Assembly (NCBI RefSeq): GCF_027706845.1
Contig: NZ_JAQGCZ010000006.1
Location: forward strand, 1 to 64,000
Source: Mycolicibacterium sp. BiH015
GTDB lineage: Bacteria; Actinomycetota; Actinomycetes; Mycobacteriales; Mycobacteriaceae
Direction of reading: 5' to 3'
DNA: 64,000 nt
The notes under the pieces are model-generated. The model worked only from the letters and a program-made list of their open reading frames with translations, was not told the DNA's origin and made no database searches. Positions 55,299 through 64,000 of this stretch are shown piece by piece; positions within the stretch are counted from its first letter, which is position 1, and each line of letters opens with the position of its first letter. Made by a program: the position numbers and the translations under genes.

Positions 55299-58200
55299 AT
55301 GTCGGGGTCAGCGAAGCGGTATCGACGGAACCTGCCCGTGCGGCAGTGGTTGCGGGTGGGCGCGGCTACCGCCGGCATCGGCATCGGCATCGTGGTGGCA
55401 CCCGCGGCGGTCGCCGACGACGGCTCCACCACGGCGTCATCGGATTCCGCTGCGAGTTCGACCCCGTCGGCCCATAGCGCTGCCACGAAGCGGGACCACG
55501 ACCGCGACAACGTCAGCCCCGACAACGACGACGTCAACGACGACGCCGGGGCCGATCCGGACGCGCAGGACCTCGAACCGACCGATGAAGAGGTCGAAGC
55601 GGACCAGGATGACGGAGGGGACGACGAGGTCGCCGCGGAAAGCGAGGTTTCCGTCGAGGGCACCGAGGCGGCCGGAGACTCCGACGAGGACGGCGAGCCG
55701 TCACCGACTGTCGAGACACTGTCCGACGAGGCAGCCGCCGAGGTCGCGCCGGCCGACGGCACACCGCCGGCCACCGCGCCCGACCCGTCGGCAGACACCG
55801 GTCCGGTGGCGCTCACCGTCGCATCCGCGATTACCCGCAATGCAACGCCCGCGGTGGAGTCGGGCAACTGCGCGGCCTGCTGGGGAATCGGTGCCCCGTC
55901 ACTGGGACAGGCGGTCACCACCGTCATCAATCACCTCTTCAACGACGCCTTCGGCGCGTTGTCGGACCTGCCCGCCAACCCGTTGTCCGACTTCCTGGAG
56001 GGCACGCTGCTGCTCGTCCGGCGGACGCTGTTCGCTCCTGTCTCGACCGGCGTTGTGGCCAACCAGGACGGAACCGAGCTGCTGATCTCGGTGAACAGTG
56101 GAAGCATCGCCTACTTCCGGGTGGTCGGCGACACGCTCGAGGTTGCCTACAACCCATTGTTCGTGGGAGCCCAGCAGTTTGACGCCGCTGCGGTGACCGA
56201 CGTGGACGTCACCGGGCTCGCCGCCTGCGCCGGTTTCGTGTTCACCGACGGCGTCCTCGACGCCCACCTCGACACCGTCGAGATCGACTCGATCGAGTTC
56301 GACGACAGCGCGACAGTCGCGAAGAAGGTTCGGGCCTCGGTGAGTGACGGCACACTGTGGCTCAACGACGCGGTGCGTGGACTCGAGGGCGTCAGGTTCG
56401 ATGCCGACGTTCGGTTGGCCGACAACGCCGAGGTCGACGGCGGCAAGGGCGATGTGACCTTCGCAGGGACGGTCGATGCGCGCTTCTGGGGCTGGCAGTC
56501 CCTGGTGGTGACGGCGTTGGGCACCACCACGTTCGAACAGGCCGTGGGAAGCTACCGCCCGCTGAATCGGCTGGTCACCCGCGGCATCGCCCCCCTTCAG
56601 ATCAAGGAGTCCGTCGATTCGAAGACGATTCCGCTGCACTACATGCCCGAGTACTCGACCAACGGCACGATGCAGGTCAAGTACGGCATCGACGTCGCCA
56701 TCGGCAGCAACGCCTCCCAGATCTACGAATTCGACACGGGCGGACCGGGTTTCTTCGCCGGCTACAGTGCGGACTTCTGGAAGAACGTGAACCTGGGCAC
56801 CGACCAGGTCGACGTCACGTACACCTCCGGGAACTACTACAACTCGGTGGCCACCACGACCAGCATCACCATCGGGACGGGCAAGAACACCGTCACCACC
56901 CAGCCCATCCTCCTCGGCGCCATCCTCGCAGGCGGAAACAAGAACACCGGAGCCACTTTCGATTTCGACGATCCGTTCGCGCCTCCGGTGGATGGCCGCT
57001 TCTTCGGCGACTTCGGCGCCTCGTTCGGCGTCACCCCGGTGTTGGGCACCAACGAGGTGCTGGCCAATCCGCTGTTCCAACTTCCCGGCAACCTGTCCAG
57101 TGGGTTCCTCGCCCAGCTGGGCCCCATCGGGTCCTCACCGCAGCTGACGGTCGGTGTCACCGACGCGCTGCGCGCGCAATTCCCCTACGCAGTGCCGGTT
57201 TTCCCGGCAATCGGTGGCCAGTATCCCGTCTCGGGATACCAGATACTCGAAGCGTTCGGTTTCGCGCCGGTATACACGGTGACCGGCGAGCAGTCCGGCG
57301 TCACGTTGCCACTGGGCACCACAACCCTGCCCAATTGCTCGGACCCCTGCCTGCCCACCATCATCGACAGCGGCGCACCCTCCACCAACGTCCGCCTTCC
57401 CGACGTCGCCAAACCGTACGAAGTGAACAACTCGCTCAAGCCGGGCACCACGTTCACCGCGACGTTCCCCACCATCCCGGGCCGGGATCCGCTGATATGG
57501 ACGTTCGTCGCGGGTACCAACGGTTCGGTCAATGCAGTCAACTACTCCAACGAGACCGGTGCCGCCTTTGACGGGCAGAACGTGAACACCGGCCTGAACA
57601 TGTACAACGACTTCGATGTCATGTTCGACGTGGCCCAGGGAGTCATCTGGCTGCGCCCCAACGGCGGCCAGGCAACCGTCGTCTTCGAGTCATCGGCCAC
57701 CACCCGCGGTGAACAGTCGTACGGACAGAACGCCGTCCTCGGCGGAACGTTTTCGACAGGGGGACGCGACTTTTCGGTTGACGGCGTCACCACCCTTAAG
57801 GGCGACACCGTCGTCGACGCCGGCCGCGGAGACGTCACGTTCTCGGGCACCGTTGATGGCCCCCACGCGTTGACGGTGCAGTCCCGAGGAGCGACGACAT
57901 TCGTGCGCACCGTCGGTGGCCAAAGCGAATTGTCCAGCCTCAGTACTGACGTGGGCGGATCGACGAGTTCCTCGGGGGTCAGCACCACCGGGGCGCAGTC
58001 CTACGCAGACGGCGTTTCCCTCAACGGCCTCTACGAGGTGGGGTCCGGCTCCTTCACGGCGGCGGGACCCGCCACGCTGGCCGGCCCCGTCGGGGTGACG
58101 ACCGATGACGGCACGGTCACCTTCGGTGGCCGCATCGACTCGCTGCCGGGCAAGGGCTTCACGCTCGCCGTGTCGGCGGGTACCGGCGCGGTGAACCTCG

Positions 58201-60701
58201 AGGGTGAGGTGGGCGGCAAGCAGGCGCTCGGCGGCCTCGCCGTCCAGAGCGCATCGGTGGTTTCCGCCGACCGGCGCGTCACCCTCGACGGCAGCCTCGG
58301 TTATGCGGCCGCCGACGGGCTCTTCCTCGGCGACGGGGTCACCGCGAGGTTCGCCGAGGGCGGATCGATCGGCGGGTTCACCGCCAGCGGCATCGTGTTC
58401 GACGGTGCCTCGCGTGACTCCGAGATCCGCGGATTCACGATCTCCGACAACGTCTACGACGGAATCCAAGTGGGTGGCGACGCATCCGGAGCGCCCCTGG
58501 ACTTCTCGGGCACCGTCATCGCCGACAACACGATCGTCGGCAATGGGGCGTTCGGCATCGAAACCGTCGCGCCGGTGAACGGATTGGCCCTGCGTGGCAA
58601 CGTGATCGGCTCCGAGGGCACCAGCAATCCGTGGGGCTACGTGAGCGGCGGCCCCAACACCCACGGCATCGTGTTGGCTCCCGGCGATTCCAGCGGAACA
58701 CTGATCTCGGACAACACGATCGCGTACAACCGGCTCAGCGGGATCACGTCTTCAGGCGGGGTACAGGGTGTGTGGGTGTCCGGCAACACCATCGAACACA
58801 ACGCACTCAACGGCATCACCTTCGCCACCGGTGACTTCACCGGCACGACCATCACTGCAAACACTATTCGCGCCAACGCCTTTGACGGCATCTCACTGGG
58901 TGCCGGTATCGGCCAGGGCGCCACCACCGGGGGTGACCCCCTCAGTGGATACACCGCCGCCGTCGGACACTTCGTGATCGAGTACGCGAACAACCCGGAT
59001 TTCTACACCCCGGGCACCCCGGCCGCGGACCCTCGTATCGCGATGCAGATCGGCAACACCGAGCTCACCGTGAACCTCGACACGGGGTCGCGGGGGCTGT
59101 ATTTCGACATCCTGCAATTGGATCCGACCATCTCGCTGGATCCCTCCGAGGTGGGCCACATCTTTTTGAACAGCTCCAACCGGCTGTTCTTCGGCAACTG
59201 GACCACGCAGACCATCACGTTCACTGATGCGCAGTACCACGGCCCGGACGGTCCGGAACCCGACCGCCAGGCCACGGCGACGGTGCCGCTGCTGGTGGTG
59301 ACTGCGATCGGTGCCTCCACCACCCCGGCTCCGGGCATGACGACGGCCAGCACGACGTTCGGCACGACGATATCGAGCGGCACCGTGACCATCACGAATG
59401 GCACCCAGACGCAGCAGGTTTCGATCGTGCCGAACGTGACCGGCACCGCATCGCCGGGCATCGTGACGATCCCGGGCGGTTGGTGGGCGACCTACGCGGA
59501 CAACATGTTGACCGCCACCACGTCGAAGCTGGGCCCGGTGGGCAACTTCGGTGTCGGTTTCGACCGGTCAGGCCAGGGCACGGCGCCGACGACCAATGAT
59601 CTCAACCAGGCCTACAACGCGTTCCTGAACCTCAAGGAGATGCGTGACGGGCAGATGCGGCCGGGTTATGTGATCTCGGCCCAAGGGGTGCAGCTCGGCC
59701 TGGACAGCTCGGTCGACGGATTCGCCTACACCGACCTCGCCCCGACCGGACTTTCCCAGGGCGCCCAAAGCGCCCCCGATTGGCAGCCCGCCACCGGCAC
59801 CGTGACGTACCAGGGGACGACGTATGCGACCGGCCAGCTCGTGATCGACATGGGTATCCCCAGTGCCATCCTCACGCTGCCCGGCCAGACACCCTCGTCG
59901 CAGTTCGGCGGCGAGTTGACGGTGAACCTGCTGAATTCCGGCGGGGCGGTGCGGTACGACATCGACCTCGCCGACACCGACAGCCTGCTCAATCCCACCG
60001 ATGTCGCATTCTTCAATCCGCTCGCCGGCACCTACACCGAGAACATGGCGCCGCAGAGTCAGCAGTTCTTCAATACGGGCCGAAACGTGTTCTCGGCATT
60101 CGACTATCTCTTCGATGCCGAATCCGGGTACTTCGGCCTCAAGATCGGTTCGACGCCGCAAGCCCAGGACGCGTTCCAGGGCCGCGGGCAGTTCGCCGCC
60201 GCGTTCTACACCAACCCCGCCCAGCCGATCGGGGTGACGAACCTGACGGTCACGGGCAATACGATCACCGCCAACAACGGCAACGGTGTGACCGTCAACG
60301 GGCTGGGATCGACCGGAAACGCCGTGCTGTCGAACACCATGCACTCCAATGGCGGACCCGGTATCGCGCTCGACAACGGCGCCAACGGCGGCCAGCCCGC
60401 GCCGACCAACGTCGAGGCCAAGCTCAGCGCTGGAAAGGTCAAAGTCAAGGGCACGGTAGCTGCGGTCGGGTCCTACTCGGGACAGTTCCAGGTGCAGGTG
60501 TTCGCCTCGCCGGCGTCCGACGCCGGCAACGTCGAAGGACGCCGGCTGTTGGGTTCGGCGCTGACCTCAGCCGGCGATTTCGAGCAAAACTTCACTGCAG
60601 GCCTGACGAAAGCCGGGGACTGGATCACCGTGACGGTGTCGCCGGTCACCGCACCGCGCAACACGTCGGAGTTCTCGGTGGCCGCTTCGGTCACCCAATA
60701 G
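55299..60701 (+). CDS. Giant exported protein with two pepsin-like domains and beta-helix repeats
   Basis: Protein of 1800 residues. A mycobacterial-type signal peptide (YRRNLPVRQWLRVGAATAG, cleavage near AVA-D40) is followed by a very acidic, disordered region to about residue 190. A first pepsin-like (A1) domain covers about 450-790 with EFDTGGPG (D479) and IIDSGAPST (D690). Then filamentous-haemagglutinin-like strands (ATTFVRTVGG) and parallel beta-helix repeats (SDNTIVGNGAFGI-like, GNTIEHNALNGI) run to about 1210. A second pepsin-like domain spans about 1240-1620 with NLDTGSRG (D1261) and VIDMGIPS (D1517). More beta-helix and a terminal strand domain end the protein. A GGGGGG ribosome site supports the start. 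It is probably a cell-surface protein; PecA-type aspartic proteases of PE_PGRS proteins are the nearest known parallel. Confidence 0.88.
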   Translation: MSGSAKRYRRNLPVRQWLRVGAATAGIGIGIVVAPAAVADDGSTTASSDSAASSTPSAHSAATKRDHDRDNVSPDNDDVNDDAGADPDAQDLEPTDEEVEADQDDGGDDEVAAESEVSVEGTEAAGDSDEDGEPSPTVETLSDEAAAEVAPADGTPPATAPDPSADTGPVALTVASAITRNATPAVESGNCAACWGIGAPSLGQAVTTVINHLFNDAFGALSDLPANPLSDFLEGTLLLVRRTLFAPVSTGVVANQDGTELLISVNSGSIAYFRVVGDTLEVAYNPLFVGAQQFDAAAVTDVDVTGLAACAGFVFTDGVLDAHLDTVEIDSIEFDDSATVAKKVRASVSDGTLWLNDAVRGLEGVRFDADVRLADNAEVDGGKGDVTFAGTVDARFWGWQSLVVTALGTTTFEQAVGSYRPLNRLVTRGIAPLQIKESVDSKTIPLHYMPEYSTNGTMQVKYGIDVAIGSNASQIYEFDTGGPGFFAGYSADFWKNVNLGTDQVDVTYTSGNYYNSVATTTSITIGTGKNTVTTQPILLGAILAGGNKNTGATFDFDDPFAPPVDGRFFGDFGASFGVTPVLGTNEVLANPLFQLPGNLSSGFLAQLGPIGSSPQLTVGVTDALRAQFPYAVPVFPAIGGQYPVSGYQILEAFGFAPVYTVTGEQSGVTLPLGTTTLPNCSDPCLPTIIDSGAPSTNVRLPDVAKPYEVNNSLKPGTTFTATFPTIPGRDPLIWTFVAGTNGSVNAVNYSNETGAAFDGQNVNTGLNMYNDFDVMFDVAQGVIWLRPNGGQATVVFESSATTRGEQSYGQNAVLGGTFSTGGRDFSVDGVTTLKGDTVVDAGRGDVTFSGTVDGPHALTVQSRGATTFVRTVGGQSELSSLSTDVGGSTSSSGVSTTGAQSYADGVSLNGLYEVGSGSFTAAGPATLAGPVGVTTDDGTVTFGGRIDSLPGKGFTLAVSAGTGAVNLEGEVGGKQALGGLAVQSASVVSADRRVTLDGSLGYAAADGLFLGDGVTARFAEGGSIGGFTASGIVFDGASRDSEIRGFTISDNVYDGIQVGGDASGAPLDFSGTVIADNTIVGNGAFGIETVAPVNGLALRGNVIGSEGTSNPWGYVSGGPNTHGIVLAPGDSSGTLISDNTIAYNRLSGITSSGGVQGVWVSGNTIEHNALNGITFATGDFTGTTITANTIRANAFDGISLGAGIGQGATTGGDPLSGYTAAVGHFVIEYANNPDFYTPGTPAADPRIAMQIGNTELTVNLDTGSRGLYFDILQLDPTISLDPSEVGHIFLNSSNRLFFGNWTTQTITFTDAQYHGPDGPEPDRQATATVPLLVVTAIGASTTPAPGMTTASTTFGTTISSGTVTITNGTQTQQVSIVPNVTGTASPGIVTIPGGWWATYADNMLTATTSKLGPVGNFGVGFDRSGQGTAPTTNDLNQAYNAFLNLKEMRDGQMRPGYVISAQGVQLGLDSSVDGFAYTDLAPTGLSQGAQSAPDWQPATGTVTYQGTTYATGQLVIDMGIPSAILTLPGQTPSSQFGGELTVNLLNSGGAVRYDIDLADTDSLLNPTDVAFFNPLAGTYTENMAPQSQQFFNTGRNVFSAFDYLFDAESGYFGLKIGSTPQAQDAFQGRGQFAAAFYTNPAQPIGVTNLTVTGNTITANNGNGVTVNGLGSTGNAVLSNTMHSNGGPGIALDNGANGGQPAPTNVEAKLSAGKVKVKGTVAAVGSYSGQFQVQVFASPASDAGNVEGRRLLGSALTSAGDFEQNFTAGLTKAGDWITVTVSPVTAPRNTSEFSVAASVTQ

Positions 60702-60710
60702 GTTCGCGGC

Positions 60711-60735
60711 AGGACACCACCGGACCGGGTGTTCT
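60711..60735. terminator. Hairpin between convergent genes
   Basis: AGGACACC and GGTGTTCT form an eight-base stem with one G-T pair around a nine-base loop, between the stops of the giant surface-protein gene and the SDR gene. No T-run follows, so it may act as a mycobacterial-type intrinsic terminator in both directions. Confidence 0.45.
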
Positions 60736-61367
60736 CACGCGGTCATCAGGTAGTCGGCGCTGCCGACGCACACCACGCCCGACGGGTTGGCCGCCGTCGC
60801 CGCGGATACTACGGCCGTGGCGACCGCGGTGGTGTCCCCGTGCATATCGCCCGTGACAACGCTGAATCGCACACCGGCATTGGCGAATTGGGGGCGCATC
60901 GCATACAGCGCGGTTTCGCCGGCGCGCATTGTCGCCGCAACCGCGGCGTAGCCCTTCGGGACGGCCTTGTTCGGGTAGAAGTGGGCCTGATGATTCGTCA
61001 CGAAGGCGAAGTAGCCGCCCGGCGACATCAGCGGTAACACGGATTCGGCGAACCGCTTCAGTGCCGCCGCGGGTCGCCCGGGCGCCTCTGACGCGGTGAG
61101 GATCGCCGCGTCGAGTCTGCCGAAACGCGCACCCACCGAAGCGAGCAGCGAGGCCGTCTCCGCGTGTTCGTAGGTGTCGGCAGCAAGGGGGGTCGCAAGT
61201 CCGCCTGCCGAGCGGATCGCATCGGCCACCTCGGCCGCACGATCGGCGGCCCCGCAATTCACGACGACATGGGCTCCGCTCCTGGCGAACTGTCGTGCGA
61301 TCTCGGCTCCGATGGCCCCGGAAGCGCCGTTGACGAGGACGACGGGTGTGGCGTTTGCAGGTCGCAA
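60735..61367 (-). CDS. Atypical short-chain dehydrogenase-like protein
   Basis: Protein of 210 residues starting at TTG with an AAAGGAG ribosome site. The nucleotide loop NGASGAIGAEIARQF and a VVNCGAADRAAEV strand are SDR-like, but the catalytic Y-x-x-x-K is replaced by GYAAVAATM with no lysine, and the usual NNAG is ILTASEAP. It may be non-catalytic or use another mechanism. Upstream (61,368-61,476) is an AT-rich promoter region. It converges on the giant surface-protein gene. Confidence 0.8.
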   Translation of the reverse strand: MRPANATPVVLVNGASGAIGAEIARQFARSGAHVVVNCGAADRAAEVADAIRSAGGLATPLAADTYEHAETASLLASVGARFGRLDAAILTASEAPGRPAAALKRFAESVLPLMSPGGYFAFVTNHQAHFYPNKAVPKGYAAVAATMRAGETALYAMRPQFANAGVRFSVVTGDMHGDTTAVATAVVSAATAANPSGVVCVGSADYLMTA

Positions 61368-61476
61368 CGTGGGCTCCTTTGCTCGACGTTCTCAAGAATG
61401 TACACCCATTCCTAAGAAAGATAAGGCAAAAATAAGGTAACAATAAGACTACTGCCGAGGTGGGAGACGAGAAGCT

Positions 61477-61821
61477 CTACATCAATCCCGGTGGTATAGG
61501 TGCAGGTAATTGGATCGGCGGAATGTCTGCGGGCAGCGACACCGACGGAATCTCCGCGGGGAGCGACACCGACGGCACGGTGGAAGGAAACTCGACGCGG
61601 GGGATCTCGGCCGGCAACTGCACCACCGGGACATCGGCGGGATAAGGGAACGGAGGCAGTCCGGCCGGGATCGGCAAGACCGGAAGCGGCAGCGCGGGGA
61701 ATGACGGAGGCGAGAAGCCGGGCGACATGTCACCGGTTTCGCCTGCGGCCACTGCCGGTCCGCCGGCGAAGCACAGTGTGACGATCGCGGCGACAGTGGT
61801 CAGTCGACGATTGAACGCCAT
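61477..61821 (-). CDS. Small secreted protein with Pro-rich nonapeptide repeats
   Basis: Protein of 114 residues with a signal peptide (MAFNRRLTTVAAIVTLCFAGGPAVA, given in part; cleavage near residue 26). From V64 to P108 it consists of five nine-residue units of pattern (V/I)P-x-(V/I)-x-(L/F)P-(A/S)-x, preceded by two looser units. Regular placement of prolines and alternate hydrophobic residues suggests an extended, amphipathic surface. No family is recognised. It lies 109 bp upstream of the SDR-like gene on the same strand. Confidence 0.72.
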   Translation of the reverse strand: MAFNRRLTTVAAIVTLCFAGGPAVAAGETGDMSPGFSPPSFPALPLPVLPIPAGLPPFPYPADVPVVQLPAEIPRVEFPSTVPSVSLPAEIPSVSLPADIPPIQLPAPIPPGLM

Positions 61822-61948
61822 CTACCGACAGTAGACCTGCCGGGCGCCCGACGTCACAGGTCTGACAACGCGTGATGTCGGTGGCCGAGTCGACATCCGT
61901 CGAGGCTTGGTACCTTGCGTCGAGACGACGTGGCAAGGAGGCCTCCCG

Positions 61949-63601
61949 ATGAACGATGTGCTGGGCAGTGTCCGGAAGAAACTGCAGCTGGCATCCGAGT
62001 CGGGGCGAGCACTCAAACGCCTTGTGGACACCGGCATCATCGATCTCGCCGACCTGAAGTCGTCGGTGCAGATGGCCAAGCTGTCCCGCGTGTTCGGCCC
62101 GCAGGCGACGATGGCGATCCAGGGTGGCCGCAAGTACGCGTCCCTGCCCGCCATCGTCGACGAACGCGGAACGCTGACCTACAAGGAGGTCGACGATCAG
62201 TCCTGGGCACTGGCGCACGGCCTGCGCCGGTTGGGCGTGTCCGCCGGGTCTGTGGTCGGGGTGCTCTGTCGTGATCACCGCGGCCTCGTGATCACAATGG
62301 CCGCATGCGGCAAGCTCGGCGCCCGAATGGTGCTGATGAACACGGGCTTTGCCAAGCCGCAGTTCGCCGAGGTGTGCCAACGCGAGAACGTCGCCGTGGT
62401 TCTTCACGACAGCGAATTCCTCGGGCTTCTGGATGCGCTGCCCGCCGACATGCCGCGGGTGCTGACGTGGGTCGACGACAGCACTGCGGTGCCCGACGGT
62501 GTGCCGACACTCGACGACATCGTCGCCTCGAATCCGTCGGAGCCACTGCCTCCACCCGCCAAGCCCGGCGGCTCGGTGATCCTGACCAGTGGAACGACGG
62601 GTCTGCCCAAGGGGGCTCCCCGTGACAGCGTGTCACCGCTGGCCACAGCCCAGATCATCGATCGAATTCCATTCCCGCACAAGGGAACCATGGTGATCGT
62701 GTCGCCGATCTTTCACAGCACCGGCTGGGCGACCTACACCGTCGGCGCCGCATTCGGGAATAAGGTGGTCACGACTCGGCGCTTCAAGGCCGAGGCGACC
62801 CTGGAGCTGATCGCCACGCACAAGGCCGACATGCTGGTGGCCGTCCCGACCATGCTGCACCGGATGGTCGAGCTGGGCCCGGAGATCATCGCCAAGTACG
62901 ACACGTCGTCGCTGAAGGTGATCCTCATCGCGGGATCGGCCCTGAGTCCTGAACTGTCCGAACGAGTCCAGGACACCTTCGGCGATGTCCTCTACAACAT
63001 GTACGGCTCCACTGAATGCGCCATCGCCAGCGTCGCGACTCCCGCCGAGTTGCGCGCCGCTCCCGGAACCGCGGGCCGGTCGCCGGTCACCTGCGAAGTG
63101 GTGCTCTACGACGACAACGATCAGCGCATCGAGGGCCCCAACCGGAGGGGGCGGATCTTCGTCCGCAACGGCGCGCCGTTCTCCGGCTACACCGACGGAC
63201 GCCACAAGCAGATCATCGACGGTTACATGTCCAGCGGTGACATGGGTCACTTCACCGACGAGGGACTGCTCTTTGTCGACGGCCGCGACGACGACATGAT
63301 CGTCTCCGGCGGCGAGAACGTGTTCCCGCAGGAGGTCGAGAACCTGCTCGAAGCCCGGCCCGACGTCGCCGAGGTCGCGGTGGTGGGTGTGGACGACGTC
63401 GAGTTCGGAAAACGGTTGCGCGCCTTCATTGTTGCCGAGCCCGGTGCGGCCAGGAATGCGGCGGAGATCAAGCAGCACGTGAAGGACAACCTGGCCCGGC
63501 ACAAGGTTCCTCGCGACGTGGTGTTCGTTGACGAGTTGCCGCGCAATGCGACGGGAAAGCTGCTGCGCCGGGTTCTCGTCGAGATGGACGTCGACAGCTG
63601 A
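61949..63601 (+). CDS. Fatty-acyl-CoA/AMP synthetase (FadD-type)
   Basis: AMP-forming ligase of 550 residues from an ATG with an AAGGAGG ribosome site. SVILTSGTTGLPKGAPRD is the P-loop-like A3 motif, YNMYGSTECA the A5 motif, SGDMGHFTDEGLLFVDGRDDDMIVSGG covers A7/A8 (given in part), and LPRNATGKLLRR has the catalytic lysine (A10). The N-terminal 60 residues form an extra helical segment (VRKKLQLASESGRALKRLVDTGIIDL) seen in long-chain FadD proteins such as FadD2-like enzymes. It would activate a fatty acid or related acid. It is divergent from the repeat-protein gene. Confidence 0.94.
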   Translation: MNDVLGSVRKKLQLASESGRALKRLVDTGIIDLADLKSSVQMAKLSRVFGPQATMAIQGGRKYASLPAIVDERGTLTYKEVDDQSWALAHGLRRLGVSAGSVVGVLCRDHRGLVITMAACGKLGARMVLMNTGFAKPQFAEVCQRENVAVVLHDSEFLGLLDALPADMPRVLTWVDDSTAVPDGVPTLDDIVASNPSEPLPPPAKPGGSVILTSGTTGLPKGAPRDSVSPLATAQIIDRIPFPHKGTMVIVSPIFHSTGWATYTVGAAFGNKVVTTRRFKAEATLELIATHKADMLVAVPTMLHRMVELGPEIIAKYDTSSLKVILIAGSALSPELSERVQDTFGDVLYNMYGSTECAIASVATPAELRAAPGTAGRSPVTCEVVLYDDNDQRIEGPNRRGRIFVRNGAPFSGYTDGRHKQIIDGYMSSGDMGHFTDEGLLFVDGRDDDMIVSGGENVFPQEVENLLEARPDVAEVAVVGVDDVEFGKRLRAFIVAEPGAARNAAEIKQHVKDNLARHKVPRDVVFVDELPRNATGKLLRRVLVEMDVDS

Positions 63602-63614
63602 GCTGATCCGGAAT

Positions 63615-63643
63615 CCTCACAAACCTTCCGGTTGGCTGTGAGG
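63615..63643 (+). terminator. Hairpin after the FadD gene
   Basis: CCTCACA and TGTGAGG form a seven-base perfect stem with an inner AACC/GGTT stem, 14 bases after the stop codon. A G-rich stretch follows in place of T's, so termination strength is uncertain. Confidence 0.5.
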
Positions 63644-63709
63644 GGGTGGCAACACGACTGTCCACGTTGTGTTGCGAATCGGCAATACGCCCCGGGAACT
63701 CTACCGACC

Positions 63710-64000
63710 ATGTCCTATGTGAACCCGAGCGAATTCGTCGGCAAGATGATCGACGCCGGCGAGTCGAAAGCTCTCATGTCGACCCGTGACACGTTGATCC
63801 GCGCCTTCATGGCCGGCGCCATCCTCGCTCTGGCCGCCGCGTTCGCGGTGACCATCACCGTGCAGACAGGCAATCCTCTGCTCGGGGCGGTGCTGTTCCC
63901 CGTCGGTTTCTGCCTGCTGTATCTGCTCGGATTCGACCTGTTGACAGGCGTTTTCACGCTGGTGCCCCTTGCCTTGTTGGACAAGAGGCGCGGCGTCACG
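63710..64000 (+). CDS. Formate/nitrite transporter family protein (5' part)
   Basis: Partial gene, 97 codons before the window ends. The start MSYVNPSEFVGKMIDAGESKA and the first two hydrophobic helices (FMAGAILALAAAFAVTITV and LLGAVLFPVGFCLLYLLGF, followed by DLLTGVFTLVPLALLD) match the FocA/NirC channel family, in which the FDLLTG/LVTG segment after helix 2 lines the pore. It would move formate, nitrite or a similar small anion across the membrane. The start is taken at the ATG at 63,710; no clear ribosome site is seen. Confidence 0.85.
   Translation, partial: MSYVNPSEFVGKMIDAGESKALMSTRDTLIRAFMAGAILALAAAFAVTITVQTGNPLLGAVLFPVGFCLLYLLGFDLLTGVFTLVPLALLDKRRGVT

Overview
The window looks like the chromosome of a rapidly growing mycobacterium (Mycolicibacterium-like). 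Supporting features are high-GC coding with many GTG/TTG starts, frequent leaderless starts (a TANNNT -10 box 6-7 nt before ATG), a 13E12-type DUF222/HNH gene with a LexA-like box, a WS/DGAT acyltransferase, F420-type oxidoreductases, Mce-associated and Apa-like domains, an MpaB-family oxygenase and a group 3b [NiFe] hydrogenase. No taxonomic marker is present, so the species is not determined.

Positions 1-28,138 appear to be accessory DNA built from two islands stacked on a tRNA 3' end. A 182-bp imperfect direct repeat, with a nearly perfect 63-bp core that reads as the 3' part of a tRNA, occurs at 10,249-10,430 and 27,956-28,138. No tyrosine integrase was recognised between the copies. The intact tRNA is expected to the left of the window. 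The first island (1-10,430) holds three transmembrane serine/threonine kinases. Kinases 2 and 3 share a catalytic domain that is nucleotide-identical over about 520 bp, and each of the three has a different extracellular domain: Mce-associated-like, Apa/fibronectin-attachment-like, and Cys-rich. A serine recombinase and three poorly known genes follow; one of these has a HEPN-like motif and another a possible nuclease core. The second island (10,431-28,138) is a defence-type cargo region. It holds an NYN-domain protein, small phage-like genes including an excisionase-like protein, a serine recombinase with a damaged C-terminus, an Mrr-like nuclease, a dGTPase with a small upstream partner, McrBC, a three-gene restriction-modification cassette (split adenine methylase plus GIY-YIG/helicase) and a PIN-domain protein.

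From 28.2 kb onward the content looks like ordinary mycobacterial chromosome. It includes a Ddn-like protein and an SDR plus MmyB-type regulator; a divergent operon of NCS1 permease, racemase-family protein and 2-oxoglutarate oxygenase; a CAP/SH3-like secreted protein; an epimerase/SDR pair preceded by a possible leader peptide; the 13E12 HNH gene; a polysaccharide deacetylase; and a TetR-controlled MFS/NmrA/LLM operon with visible operators. These are followed by a lipoprotein, an MpaB oxygenase, an FAD oxidoreductase, a TetR/acyltransferase divergent pair and a WS/DGAT enzyme.

The right end carries a five-gene hydrogenase operon (beta, gamma, small, large, maturation protease) and, divergent from it, an 1800-residue exported protein with two tandem pepsin-like domains around a beta-helix. 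After these come an atypical SDR, a secreted nonapeptide-repeat protein, a FadD-type acyl-CoA synthetase and the start of a formate/nitrite channel gene cut by the window end.
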